Shown: positions 44,191 through 50,754 of the stretch, piece after piece
How the letters are laid out: each line of letters begins with the position of its first letter
How positions within the stretch are numbered: position 1 is the stretch's first letter
Assembly (NCBI GenBank): GCA_016195385.1
Contig: JACPZS010000206.1
Span: 1 to 64,000, forward strand
Reading direction: 5' to 3'
Source: Verrucomicrobiota bacterium
Lineage (GTDB): Bacteria > Verrucomicrobiota > Verrucomicrobiia > Limisphaerales > JACPZS01
DNA: 64,000 bases
Position numbers and translations under genes: made by a program
The notes under the pieces: generated by a model
The model's input: only the letters and a program-made list of their open reading frames with translations
The model's database searches: none
What the model was told of the DNA's origin: nothing

Positions 44191-45522
44191 ATGAAACATA
44201 AGTCGAAAAACATTCCTGGTTCCATCGTCGCGCCGCAGGGCTTTCTGGCCAGCGGCGTGTTCTGTGACATCAAACGCCTCGGTACTGGCAAAGGCTCGAA
44301 CAAAGGCAAGAAGCGCGACCTTGCGCTCATCGTCTCAGAAGTGCCGGCCACGGTCGCCGGACTTTTCACGACCAATCAGATTAGCGCCGCCCCCGTGAAG
44401 CTTTGCGTGGAGCGCGTCAAGCGTGGCCGTGCGCAAGCACTCGTCGTCAACTCCGGCAACGCCAACGCTTGCACCGGCAGGCAAGGCATGAAGGACGCGC
44501 TCGAAATGACCGCACTCGTCGCGCGCGAACTACACATGCCGGTTGGCCAAGTCCTCGTCGGCAGCACGGGCCGCATCGGTGTGAACCTGCCGATGGCGAA
44601 TGTGAAGGCGGGCATTCTCGAAGCCGCGCAACTTCTCGGTAACGACACGGCGCACGCCGCCGAAGCCGCTGAAGCGATCATGACGAGCGACACAAAACCA
44701 AAGCAGATCGCGGTCGAGTTCAAGCTTGGCGGCAAAGCCGTTCGCATTGGCGGCATCTGCAAAGGCGCGGGGATGATTCAGCCCGGCATGAGTCCGACCA
44801 GCGCGCGCCCCGCCGCAACTCCCTCCGGCCTTCACGCGACGATGCTCTGCTTCATCACCACCGACGCGGCCATCGAAGCGAAGCCGCTGCAAACCGCGCT
44901 CACCGAAGCCGTGGCAAATAGTTTCAACCGTATTACGGTCGATGGCGATATGAGCACCAACGACACCGTGCTCGTGCTGGCAAACGGACTCGCTGCCAAT
45001 CCGAAACTCAAAACTCAAAATTCAGAATTCAAAATGTTTCAGTCCGCCTTGAGCCACGTCTGCCCCGAACTTGCCAAAATGATAGTTCGTGATGGCGAAG
45101 GCGTTTCGCGCTTTGTCACAGTGCGCGTGAAGGGCGCAAAAAGTTTTGTTGACGCCGATGCCGCCGCGCGCGCGGTGGCGAACAGCCCCCTCGTGAAAAC
45201 AAGCTGGCACGGCGGCGATCCGAATTGGGGCCGCATCATTGACGCGATTGGTTACAGCGCGGCGCGCGTCGTCGAGGAACGAGTGGACATCGGCTACAGC
45301 TCGCCCGGCGCGAAGAAAATTCTTTATTCGCTCAAGCGCGGTCAGCCGACGAAGGCGACGTTCAAGAAATTGTGCGCCGCCGTCGCGGCGAAGGAATTTA
45401 ATCTGCACATCAATTTGAATCTCGGCAAATCCAGCGCGCTGATGTACGCTGCCGATCTCACCGAGGAATATGTCGATTTCAACAAAGGCGACGTGAGCGA
45501 TCCGGCGGCACTGGGCGGATGA
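44191..45522 (+). CDS. argJ: Glutamate N-acetyltransferase / amino-acid acetyltransferase
   Basis: ArgJ transfers acetyl from N-acetylornithine to glutamate and, in bifunctional forms, also uses acetyl-CoA; it cleaves itself before the Thr of ATML. The 443-residue protein has all core motifs: VVNSGNANACTG, STGRIGVNLPM, GGICKGAGMIQPGM, ATML, DGDMSTNDTVLVLANG, DGEGVSRFVTVRVKGA and NWGRIIDAIGYS. It is longer than typical (about 390-410) because of a basic Gly/Lys/Ser-rich insertion around residues 30-41 and a 15-residue insertion (201-215, bases 44791-44835) directly before the ATML site. The DNA for residues 272-281 matches an AT-rich interspersed repeat. A second copy of the 3' end lies at 48365. 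Confidence 0.95.
   Translation: MKHKSKNIPGSIVAPQGFLASGVFCDIKRLGTGKGSNKGKKRDLALIVSEVPATVAGLFTTNQISAAPVKLCVERVKRGRAQALVVNSGNANACTGRQGMKDALEMTALVARELHMPVGQVLVGSTGRIGVNLPMANVKAGILEAAQLLGNDTAHAAEAAEAIMTSDTKPKQIAVEFKLGGKAVRIGGICKGAGMIQPGMSPTSARPAATPSGLHATMLCFITTDAAIEAKPLQTALTEAVANSFNRITVDGDMSTNDTVLVLANGLAANPKLKTQNSEFKMFQSALSHVCPELAKMIVRDGEGVSRFVTVRVKGAKSFVDADAAARAVANSPLVKTSWHGGDPNWGRIIDAIGYSAARVVEERVDIGYSSPGAKKILYSLKRGQPTKATFKKLCAAVAAKEFNLHINLNLGKSSALMYAADLTEEYVDFNKGDVSDPAALGG
45001..45034. repeat. AT-rich AAACTCAAAATTC repeat inside argJ
   Basis: The short direct units AAACTCAAAACTCAAAATTC and following TTCAAAA lie within the argJ coding region, contrasting with the GC-rich DNA around them, and are read in frame as PKLKTQNSEFK. 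A related, inversely oriented tract lies just after argJ at 45521-45566. Confidence 0.5.
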
Positions 45523-45566
45523 ATTGAGTTTCGGAATTTTGAATGTTGGGTTTTGAGTTTTGAATT
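45521..45566. repeat. AT-rich repeat tract after argJ
   Basis: The tract contains GGTTTTGAGTTTTGAATT and TTCGGAATTTTGAA, the reverse complement of the unit type seen inside argJ at 45001. The two tracts enclose the 3' part of argJ in inverted orientation. Confidence 0.5.
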
Positions 45567-45690
45567 GTCGGCCAGCGAATTCGCGTCGCAAAAAAGGCGA
45601 TGTTTTTGCTTCCGGCTTCGGTTGGCAAATAGAGAAAAAACGTTGCGGCCAATCACGCAGGCGGCAGACTGACGTCCAAGAACCCAGTTT

Positions 45691-47034
45691 ATGAAAACCA
45701 TGTCGAACTCAGAAATCTTTCTGGCGGCTTTCGCTGTCTGCTTGTTGAGCTCTCTTGTTGCTGGTGGCGCGACTGCGAACAAGCTGCCGCACTTCGCCGA
45801 CGCTGCCGCACTGACGCCGCAGCCAAATTTTCCCGATCCGCTGGTGATGCTTGATGGCCACCGCGTGAAGTCGCGCGCGCAATGGGAGCGCGAGCGGCGG
45901 CCGGAGTTGAAGGCGCTGTTTCAGCACTACATGTACGGCGCGCTGCCGCCGAGGCCGTCGCATGTCACGGCGAAGTTGATTGCGGAGCATCGTGATTTTC
46001 TCGGCGGCAAGGCCACGCTGAGATTGCTGACGCTCGAAACCGGTTCCGCTGGCGCGCCGCGCATCGACCTCATGCTCGTGGTGCCAAATCAACATCGCGG
46101 TCCGGTGCCGGTTTTCCTCACGATGAATTTTTGCGGCAACCACGCGTTGACGGCTGACACGCGCGTGCCGCTCACGCGCGGCTGGCTTTACGATTCCTGC
46201 AAAGGCTGCACGAACAACGCCGCCACCGAAGCGGCGCGCGGTGGCCAGGCGCAGGATTGGCCGCTGGCTCGCATCGTCGAACGCGGCTACGCGCTTGCAA
46301 GTTTTTGCAGCAGCGACGTGGACTCGGATCGCAAGGATGTGAGCGACGGGATTTACGCCTGGCTGGCGAACGGCGACGAAGCAAAAAATTCTCCGGCCAA
46401 TCGCGGCAGCATCGCCGCGTGGGCGTGGGGCTATCATCGCTGCGTGGATTATCTAGTGACTGAACTTGCTCTGGATTCACGCCGCATCGCCGCCGTGGGC
46501 CATTCGCGAAATGGCAAGACGGCTTTGCTCGCCGCGGCGTTCGATGAACGCATCGCGCTGGCGATTCCGCACCAGGCTGGTTGTGGCGGCACGGCGCCGA
46601 ACCGCGTCGCTCCCGCGCTCGCCAATCCACAAGGCAACGGCCGGCCCATCGCCGAAACGATCGCGGTCATCAATAAAAGTTTTCCTCATTGGTTCAATGC
46701 CGAGTTCAAAAAATTCAACGACGCCCCGGAGCGATTGCCCTTCGATCAAAACTGTCTGGCCGCATTGTGCGCGCCGCGTCCCGTTCTGTTCTCGAATGCG
46801 CTCGAAGATCAATGGGCCAACCCGAACGGCCAGTTCGCGATCCTGCAAGCCACGTCGCCGGTTTATCGTTTCCTCGGCGTGGAAGGTCTAGACGCGAAAA
46901 GTGTGCCGCCCTTGCGCAAACTCGTGGACAGCCGGCTCGGTTACTACATTCGCGAAGGCAAGCACTCGATGACGGCCGACGATTGGGAGGTGTTCATGAA
47001 CTTCGCTGACCGGCATTTCGCGAAGAAGAAATAA
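45691..47034 (+). CDS. Exported glucuronoyl esterase-like (CE15) alpha/beta hydrolase
   Basis: An alpha/beta hydrolase of 447 residues resembling carbohydrate esterase family 15 (4-O-methyl-glucuronoyl methylesterases) that cut lignin-glucuronoxylan ester bonds. A signal peptide spans about residues 1-29. The nucleophile motif is RRIAAVGHSRNGKTALLAAAFD, and the catalytic His is likely in REGKHSMTADDWEVFMNF; PHQAGCGG and FDQNCLAALCAPRPVLF are further CE15-like signatures. The gene has no connection to arginine synthesis although it sits directly behind argJ, 170 bp downstream. Confidence 0.83.
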   Translation: MKTMSNSEIFLAAFAVCLLSSLVAGGATANKLPHFADAAALTPQPNFPDPLVMLDGHRVKSRAQWERERRPELKALFQHYMYGALPPRPSHVTAKLIAEHRDFLGGKATLRLLTLETGSAGAPRIDLMLVVPNQHRGPVPVFLTMNFCGNHALTADTRVPLTRGWLYDSCKGCTNNAATEAARGGQAQDWPLARIVERGYALASFCSSDVDSDRKDVSDGIYAWLANGDEAKNSPANRGSIAAWAWGYHRCVDYLVTELALDSRRIAAVGHSRNGKTALLAAAFDERIALAIPHQAGCGGTAPNRVAPALANPQGNGRPIAETIAVINKSFPHWFNAEFKKFNDAPERLPFDQNCLAALCAPRPVLFSNALEDQWANPNGQFAILQATSPVYRFLGVEGLDAKSVPPLRKLVDSRLGYYIREGKHSMTADDWEVFMNFADRHFAKKK

Positions 47035-47046
47035 TCCACCGCCCGC

Positions 47047-47667
47047 ATGACTCGCGAGGAAGCGCTGCTCAAACTCCACGCGCTTGAAGGCAAAGATCTT
47101 CGTCCGCTGGCGGATGAATTCCGTGTGCGCGTGTGGATTGGCAACCGCAAGAACAAAGGCTGGGCCGGCGATGTTATTGAGCGCTATCTCGGCTTGCCGG
47201 CGAATTCGCGGCAAGCGCCGGACTTCGGCGATTGGGAATTGAAGGTGATTCCGCTCAAACGCCGCGGCGACCGGCTTGTCGTGAAGGAGACGATGGCCAT
47301 CACGATGATTGAACCGGGCAACGTGATCAAAACCCCATTCGAACACAGCCATCTGCTCGACAAGCTTCAGCGCATGGTCGTGGGCGTGCGCGAGTGGGTG
47401 GACGAGCAGGAGACGCGGTCGCCATTTGTGAAAGCCGTGAGCTTCGACTTGAGCGATGGCGAACTGTTTCGTCAGGTCCAGGCTGACTACGAAACGATTC
47501 GCGTGGCGCTCCGGCAGCGCGGTCTAAGCGGTCTGACAGGCAAGCTGGGCCAATTGGTGCAGGCGCGCACCAAAGGCGCGGGCCACGGCAGCGAGAGCCG
47601 GGCCTTCTACGCGCGGGAAAAATTTGTCGAACGCATTGTTGGCCTGGAGCAAAACCGAGGCGGCTGA
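47047..47667 (+). CDS. mutH: MutH/Sau3AI-family DNA endonuclease
   Basis: A 206-residue protein matching Escherichia coli MutH along its length. The segment NRKNKGWAGDVIERYLGLPANS corresponds to the MutH NKGWxGQLLE region, and the catalytic D-E-x-K triad is APDFGDWELKVIPL (D59, E64, K66), with two residues fewer between D and E than in E. coli; FEHSHLLDKLQRMVVGV follows as expected. MutH nicks unmethylated GATC in methyl-directed mismatch repair in gammaproteobacteria; the related Sau3AI is a restriction enzyme. No Dam methylase, MutS or MutL gene is in the window, so its use here is open. It starts 12 bp after the CE15-like gene. Confidence 0.83.
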   Translation: MTREEALLKLHALEGKDLRPLADEFRVRVWIGNRKNKGWAGDVIERYLGLPANSRQAPDFGDWELKVIPLKRRGDRLVVKETMAITMIEPGNVIKTPFEHSHLLDKLQRMVVGVREWVDEQETRSPFVKAVSFDLSDGELFRQVQADYETIRVALRQRGLSGLTGKLGQLVQARTKGAGHGSESRAFYAREKFVERIVGLEQNRGG

Positions 47668-47694
47668 ACGCCGGCAAACGCCCGACTCGCGTGA

Positions 47695-47729
47695 TTGACA
47701 TTTCCGCGCTCGTGATACAAACGTATCAC
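47695..47729 (+). promoter_or_regulatory. Promoter and palindromic operator of the toxin-antitoxin pair
   Basis: A TTGACA hexamer (47695-47700) is followed by the perfect inverted repeat GTGATAC-AAAC-GTATCAC (47712-47729), which ends one base before the antitoxin ATG. A palindrome that overlaps the -10 region and start is what is expected for autoregulation by an antitoxin or antitoxin-toxin complex. The exact -10 hexamer is not clear. Confidence 0.6.
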
Positions 47730-47730
47730 C

Positions 47731-47952
47731 ATGAAAACCGCAACCATCCGGGATCTGCGCAACGAGTTCGGCAAACTATCCAAGTGGTTGGAGAAAGGCG
47801 AAACCGTGCAAATCATCAAGCGAGGCAGGCCATTTGCCCGAGTAATTCCGGAACCAAAGTCCAGGACTTTTCTGGGCGCGTGCCCAAGTCCGTTTCCCTT
47901 GCCTGCCGACATTGATGATCCCGTGGCCGCTGAGTGGGAGGCTTTGAAGTGA
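47731..47952 (+). CDS. Type II antitoxin, Phd/YefM-like
   Basis: A small protein of 73 residues with the Phd/YefM-type N-terminus MKTATIRDLRNEFGKLSKWLEKGETVQIIKRGRPFARVIP, which forms the DNA-binding dimer. The C-terminal part (PADIDDPVAAEWEALK) would wrap the toxin. It overlaps the PIN gene by 4 bp (GTGA), and a palindromic operator lies directly upstream. Confidence 0.88.
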   Translation: MKTATIRDLRNEFGKLSKWLEKGETVQIIKRGRPFARVIPEPKSRTFLGACPSPFPLPADIDDPVAAEWEALK

Positions 47953-48368
47953 GGTATTTGCTCGACACCGGAGTCTGGCTCCGGGCGGTCAATGAACTGC
48001 TGACAATTCCACCGGAAACGTTGCGATTGCTACAGACTTCGGGCGAATTGTTCGGTCTGCCCGCGATCAGTTTATGGGAGATAGGGAAAAAAGTGCAGGC
48101 CGGAAAACTGCCGCTGCCAAAGGAACTCGCTGCGTGGTTCAAGGACGCCCTGGCTCCCAACCTCACCGTGCTTCCGCTCACGCTGGAAGTGGTCAGCGAC
48201 GCCATGCGATTGCCGGAATTTCCGGTTCGCGATCCCGCCGATGAACTCATCGTCGCCACCGCGCGCGTCCACCGGCTTACGCTGCTGACTACCGACACAA
48301 AGCTGAAGGGCTACCGCCACGCGCGCATTCAATACTTCACGCCGATCTCGGAGGATCGGAAAAAATGA
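47949..48368 (+). CDS. PIN-domain toxin (VapC-like ribonuclease)
   Basis: A PIN-domain RNase of 139 residues. The acidic catalytic residues are in place: VRYLLDTGVWLRAVN (first Asp), LPAISLWEIGKKVQAGKL (Glu) and VRDPADELIVATARVHRLTLLTTDTKL (third and fourth Asp). PIN toxins cut tRNA or rRNA. The GTG at 47949 overlaps the antitoxin stop and puts the catalytic Asp at residue 6, as is typical. Its stop overlaps the ATG that opens the argJ-like remnant (ATGA at 48365). Confidence 0.88.
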   Translation: MRYLLDTGVWLRAVNELLTIPPETLRLLQTSGELFGLPAISLWEIGKKVQAGKLPLPKELAAWFKDALAPNLTVLPLTLEVVSDAMRLPEFPVRDPADELIVATARVHRLTLLTTDTKLKGYRHARIQYFTPISEDRKK

Positions 48369-48514
48369 GACTCGCCGCACCGAGGGGGTTCGACCTCCAC
48401 CTCCACATCAACTTCAGCAAAGCCAGCGCCATCATGTATGCCGCCAATTTGACTGAGGCCAACGTGGATTACAACAAGGACGACGTGACGGGAGTGATGA
48501 CCTTTGGGGGATAA
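48365..48514 (+). pseudogene. argJ: Duplicated 3' end of argJ (remnant)
   Basis: A 49-codon frame, overlapping the PIN stop, encodes a second copy of the ArgJ C-terminus: LHINFSKASAIMYAANLTEA and following NVDYNKDDV. Over 30 aligned residues against the intact ArgJ C-terminus (HINLNLGKSSALMYAADLTE ...) 18 are identical with no gaps. It ends in GG and a stop as the intact gene does. It is divergent from the intact gene, so it is either an old displaced end of an ancestral argJ or an end carried in with inserted DNA. The preceding residues MRLAAPRG do not match ArgJ. Confidence 0.82.
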
Positions 48515-48516
48515 TC

Positions 48517-49410
48517 GTGGAAGATTTTGTTTACCTGTGCAGTTGGAAGGCGGACAATCACGGTTTCATAGTCTGGCTAAAAGAACACCCGCATTCCAAA
48601 GCTGCAGGGCGAACGATTGGCGAAGCGGTTGAGTGGCTAACCGAAGCTGTTAGAGCCGATGGTGGAGCGATTACTCCGACTTTCGAATTTACCCCGCCGC
48701 TTCCAGCGAATGGCGGGGACTACCAATTCCGTAACCCAGATCTCGTGACTGTGATAGGCGATGAGCGTTTTGAAACTAATCAGCCGCGTGTTCAAGCGTT
48801 CGCATCTGAAACAGAGAGGCGAGCAGCAGCCGAATGGAATAATCAGTTTTTTACCGGTAACACTTGTTCAAAGTGCCAAATTCCGAGCGGTCCTCGGAAT
48901 GATCGATTATTGGAACTCACTCACATGCGGGCTGGTTATGACGGAGGGTTTGTCTCTGTTGGAGCCGGAATCCGATGCGTCTTCAGCGAAGAATTCTTGA
49001 ATCTCTTAACTGAACAAGAGCGGCAATTCTTGGAGTTACGCCCCGTCGCTGCAATACGACGGGGGCGAAAGCGATTTTTCGAACTCGTCGGATTGCCTAG
49101 GGTTTCATTTGTTGGCGTGAGCTGCCTCGAAAGCTCAGGTTGGGAATGTCCGAAATGCAAAGGACAGTGCTTTGGATATTTCGTTAAAGGTCTGCCATTC
49201 CGTAATTTTGTCGCGTGCGCGGACTTGCCTTCTGCCTTGCCGTCGGTGTTCACAGTCGGTTCCTATTGGAACACTGAGTTATGTATTACTACGCATCGAT
49301 GGAATAGCTTGGTCGGGAAGAAAGGCACACGTGGCCTTGTCAGCCATCCTTTAGGCGCGGTGCCCGAAGATTATGTTGCTCGCAGCCTAAAACTGAAACT
49401 ACTCGAATAG
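48517..49410 (+). CDS. Uncharacterised protein with two CxxC motifs
   Basis: A 297-residue protein starting at a GTG two bases after the argJ remnant. The N-terminal about 45 residues (FVYLCSWKADNHGFIVWLKEHPHSKAAG) look like a small alpha/beta domain; two Cys pairs, NTCSKCQIPSG (about 115) and WECPKCKGQCFGY (about 215), suggest a zinc-binding unit. This general look, with separated CxxC motifs and aromatic-rich spacers, is shared with the double-CXXCG proteins found near toxins in myxobacteria, but the match is weak. Codon use is less GC-rich than in its neighbours, suggesting transfer. Confidence 0.65.
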   Translation: MEDFVYLCSWKADNHGFIVWLKEHPHSKAAGRTIGEAVEWLTEAVRADGGAITPTFEFTPPLPANGGDYQFRNPDLVTVIGDERFETNQPRVQAFASETERRAAAEWNNQFFTGNTCSKCQIPSGPRNDRLLELTHMRAGYDGGFVSVGAGIRCVFSEEFLNLLTEQERQFLELRPVAAIRRGRKRFFELVGLPRVSFVGVSCLESSGWECPKCKGQCFGYFVKGLPFRNFVACADLPSALPSVFTVGSYWNTELCITTHRWNSLVGKKGTRGLVSHPLGAVPEDYVARSLKLKLLE

Positions 49411-49432
49411 AAAACCGTTTTGTTCCCGATCC

Positions 49433-50314
49433 ATGCAAGACCTCATCTCCAAAGCCGCGACGCTGCTCGAAGCGTTGCCGTACATCCAGAAATTCAGCGG
49501 CGAGACGTTCGTCGTGAAATATGGCGGTTCGTTCATGGACTCGCCCGATCCCGCGGTGCGCAACGGCGTCGCGCGCGACATTGTTTTTTTGGAAGCCGTC
49601 GAAATTAATCCGGTCGTCGTCCATGGCGGCGGCAAGGCGATCACGCGCGCGATGGAAGCGGCCGGCTTGAAGGCAAGTTTCATTCAAGGCCAGCGGGTGA
49701 CGGATGAAGCGACGGTGTGCGTAGTGGATCAAGTTCTGTCACGCGAGATTAACCCGGAGGTGGTCAAAGCCATCGAGGATCTGGGCGGCAAGGCGCGCGG
49801 ATTTTCCGGTGCGGACATTTTCAAGTGCCGCCGGCTATTGCTCGACGACAAGGAAAAGCCCGGCGTGAAAATGGACATCGGCTTCGTCGGCGAAGTCGTG
49901 GAAGTGAACACGGAACCGTTGCGGCAGTGCATCTGGCACGGCATTACGCCGGTCATCAGTCCCGTGGCGCTCGGTGAGGATGGGAAAATTTACAACTGCA
50001 ACGCGGACGTCGCCGCCGCGCAGGTCGCCATCGCGCTCAAGGCGAAGCGGTTGGTTTTCATGAGCGACGTGCCCGGCCTGATGCGCGACCCGCAAGACCC
50101 GGCCACGCTCATCGCGCATTTGCAAACGAGCGAAGTGCCCGCGCTCAAAGCGGCGGGGATCGTGGACAAGGGAATGATTCCGAAAGTGGACAGCGCCGTG
50201 GCCGCGATTCGGTCGGGCGTGGACAAAGTTTCGTTTGTCGATGGCCGCGAGCCGCACGCGGTGCTGCTGGAGATTTTTACCGATGCCGGCGTGGGCACCG
50301 AAGTTGTACTCTGA
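49433..50314 (+). CDS. argB: Acetylglutamate kinase
   Basis: ArgB phosphorylates N-acetylglutamate, second step of the pathway and usually the feedback point. The 293-residue protein has the amino-acid-kinase motifs KYGGSFMD, VVVHGGGKAITRAMEAAGL, FIQGQRVTDEATVCVVDQVLSREINPEVV, NCNADVAAAQVAIALKAKRLVFMSDVPGL and GIVDKGMIPKVDSAVAAIRSGVDKVSFVDGREPHAVLLEIFTDAGVGTEV. An N-terminal helix (ISKAATLLEALPYIQKF), as in arginine-sensitive hexameric enzymes, suggests feedback inhibition by arginine. Its stop codon overlaps the first base of the inverted repeat that encloses the next gene. Confidence 0.96.
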   Translation: MQDLISKAATLLEALPYIQKFSGETFVVKYGGSFMDSPDPAVRNGVARDIVFLEAVEINPVVVHGGGKAITRAMEAAGLKASFIQGQRVTDEATVCVVDQVLSREINPEVVKAIEDLGGKARGFSGADIFKCRRLLLDDKEKPGVKMDIGFVGEVVEVNTEPLRQCIWHGITPVISPVALGEDGKIYNCNADVAAAQVAIALKAKRLVFMSDVPGLMRDPQDPATLIAHLQTSEVPALKAAGIVDKGMIPKVDSAVAAIRSGVDKVSFVDGREPHAVLLEIFTDAGVGTEVVL

Positions 50315-50345
50315 TTTCGGATTGGCGATTGCGGATTGCGGATTG
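50314..50345. repeat. Left arm of the 32-bp perfect inverted repeat
   Basis: This arm consists of GGATTGCGGATTG-type units. It is the exact reverse complement of bases 50721-50752, with no mismatch in 32 positions. Confidence 0.9.
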
Positions 50346-50370
50346 ATGCACATCCGATCACCCTTTGGGA

Positions 50371-50754
50371 ATGAACGCAGACGAGTTCAAGAGACGGACG
50401 AAAGCTTATGCCATTCGTGTAGTGCGTCTTGCTGAATCATTGCCCAAGTCCGGTTCTGCTGCCGTAATAGGACGCCAGTTGCTTAGGGCCGGGACTTCGG
50501 TCGGCGCAAATTATCGCTCTGTTTGTCGGGCCAAATCGCGGGCCGACTTTGTTGCCAAGCTGACTATCGTCGAGGAAGAATGCGACGAGTCGCTTTACTG
50601 GATGGAGTTGTTAATCGAGACAAATGTTGTCAAAGCCGATCTGGTTGCTGATCTGATGAAAGAAGGCAACGAACTCTTGGCCATGACCGTGGCTTCGGCC
50701 CGCAGTGCCCGCTTTCGAAACAATCCGCAATCCGCAATCGCCAATCCGAAATGA
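50371..50754 (+). CDS. Four-helix bundle protein (23S rRNA intervening-sequence protein family)
   Basis: A protein of 127 residues matching the four-helix-bundle family named from 23S rRNA intervening sequences (TIGR02436): FKRRTKAYAIRVVRLAESLPKS, IGRQLLRAGTSVGANYRSVCRAKSRADFVAKL, IVEEECDESLYWMELL and LMKEGNELLAMTVASAR. The last residues (NPQSAIANPK) are encoded by the right inverted repeat and are not part of the fold. The ATG at 50371 is preferred to a TTG two codons upstream. The stop overlaps the argD start (ATGA at 50751-50754). The molecular role of the family is unknown. Confidence 0.88.
   Translation: MNADEFKRRTKAYAIRVVRLAESLPKSGSAAVIGRQLLRAGTSVGANYRSVCRAKSRADFVAKLTIVEEECDESLYWMELLIETNVVKADLVADLMKEGNELLAMTVASARSARFRNNPQSAIANPK
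50721..50752. repeat. Right arm of the 32-bp perfect inverted repeat
   Basis: This arm consists of CAATCCGCAATCCGC-type units. It encodes the C-terminal residues PQSAIANPK of the cassette protein and ends in the first two bases of the argD start codon. Confidence 0.9.

Larger units (their letters stand above)
50314..50752. mobile_element. Intervening-sequence-like cassette between argB and argD
   Basis: The four-helix-bundle gene is enclosed by two perfect 32-base inverted repeats (50314-50345 and 50721-50752). The left arm starts at the last base of the argB stop codon, and the right arm contains the cassette gene's last codons and stop and reaches into the first two bases of the argD ATG. 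In RNA the arms would pair as a 32-bp duplex. The plan is that of the 23S rRNA intervening sequences, which also encode a four-helix-bundle protein (IVP) and have self-complementary ends; here it lies in a protein operon. Confidence 0.7.
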
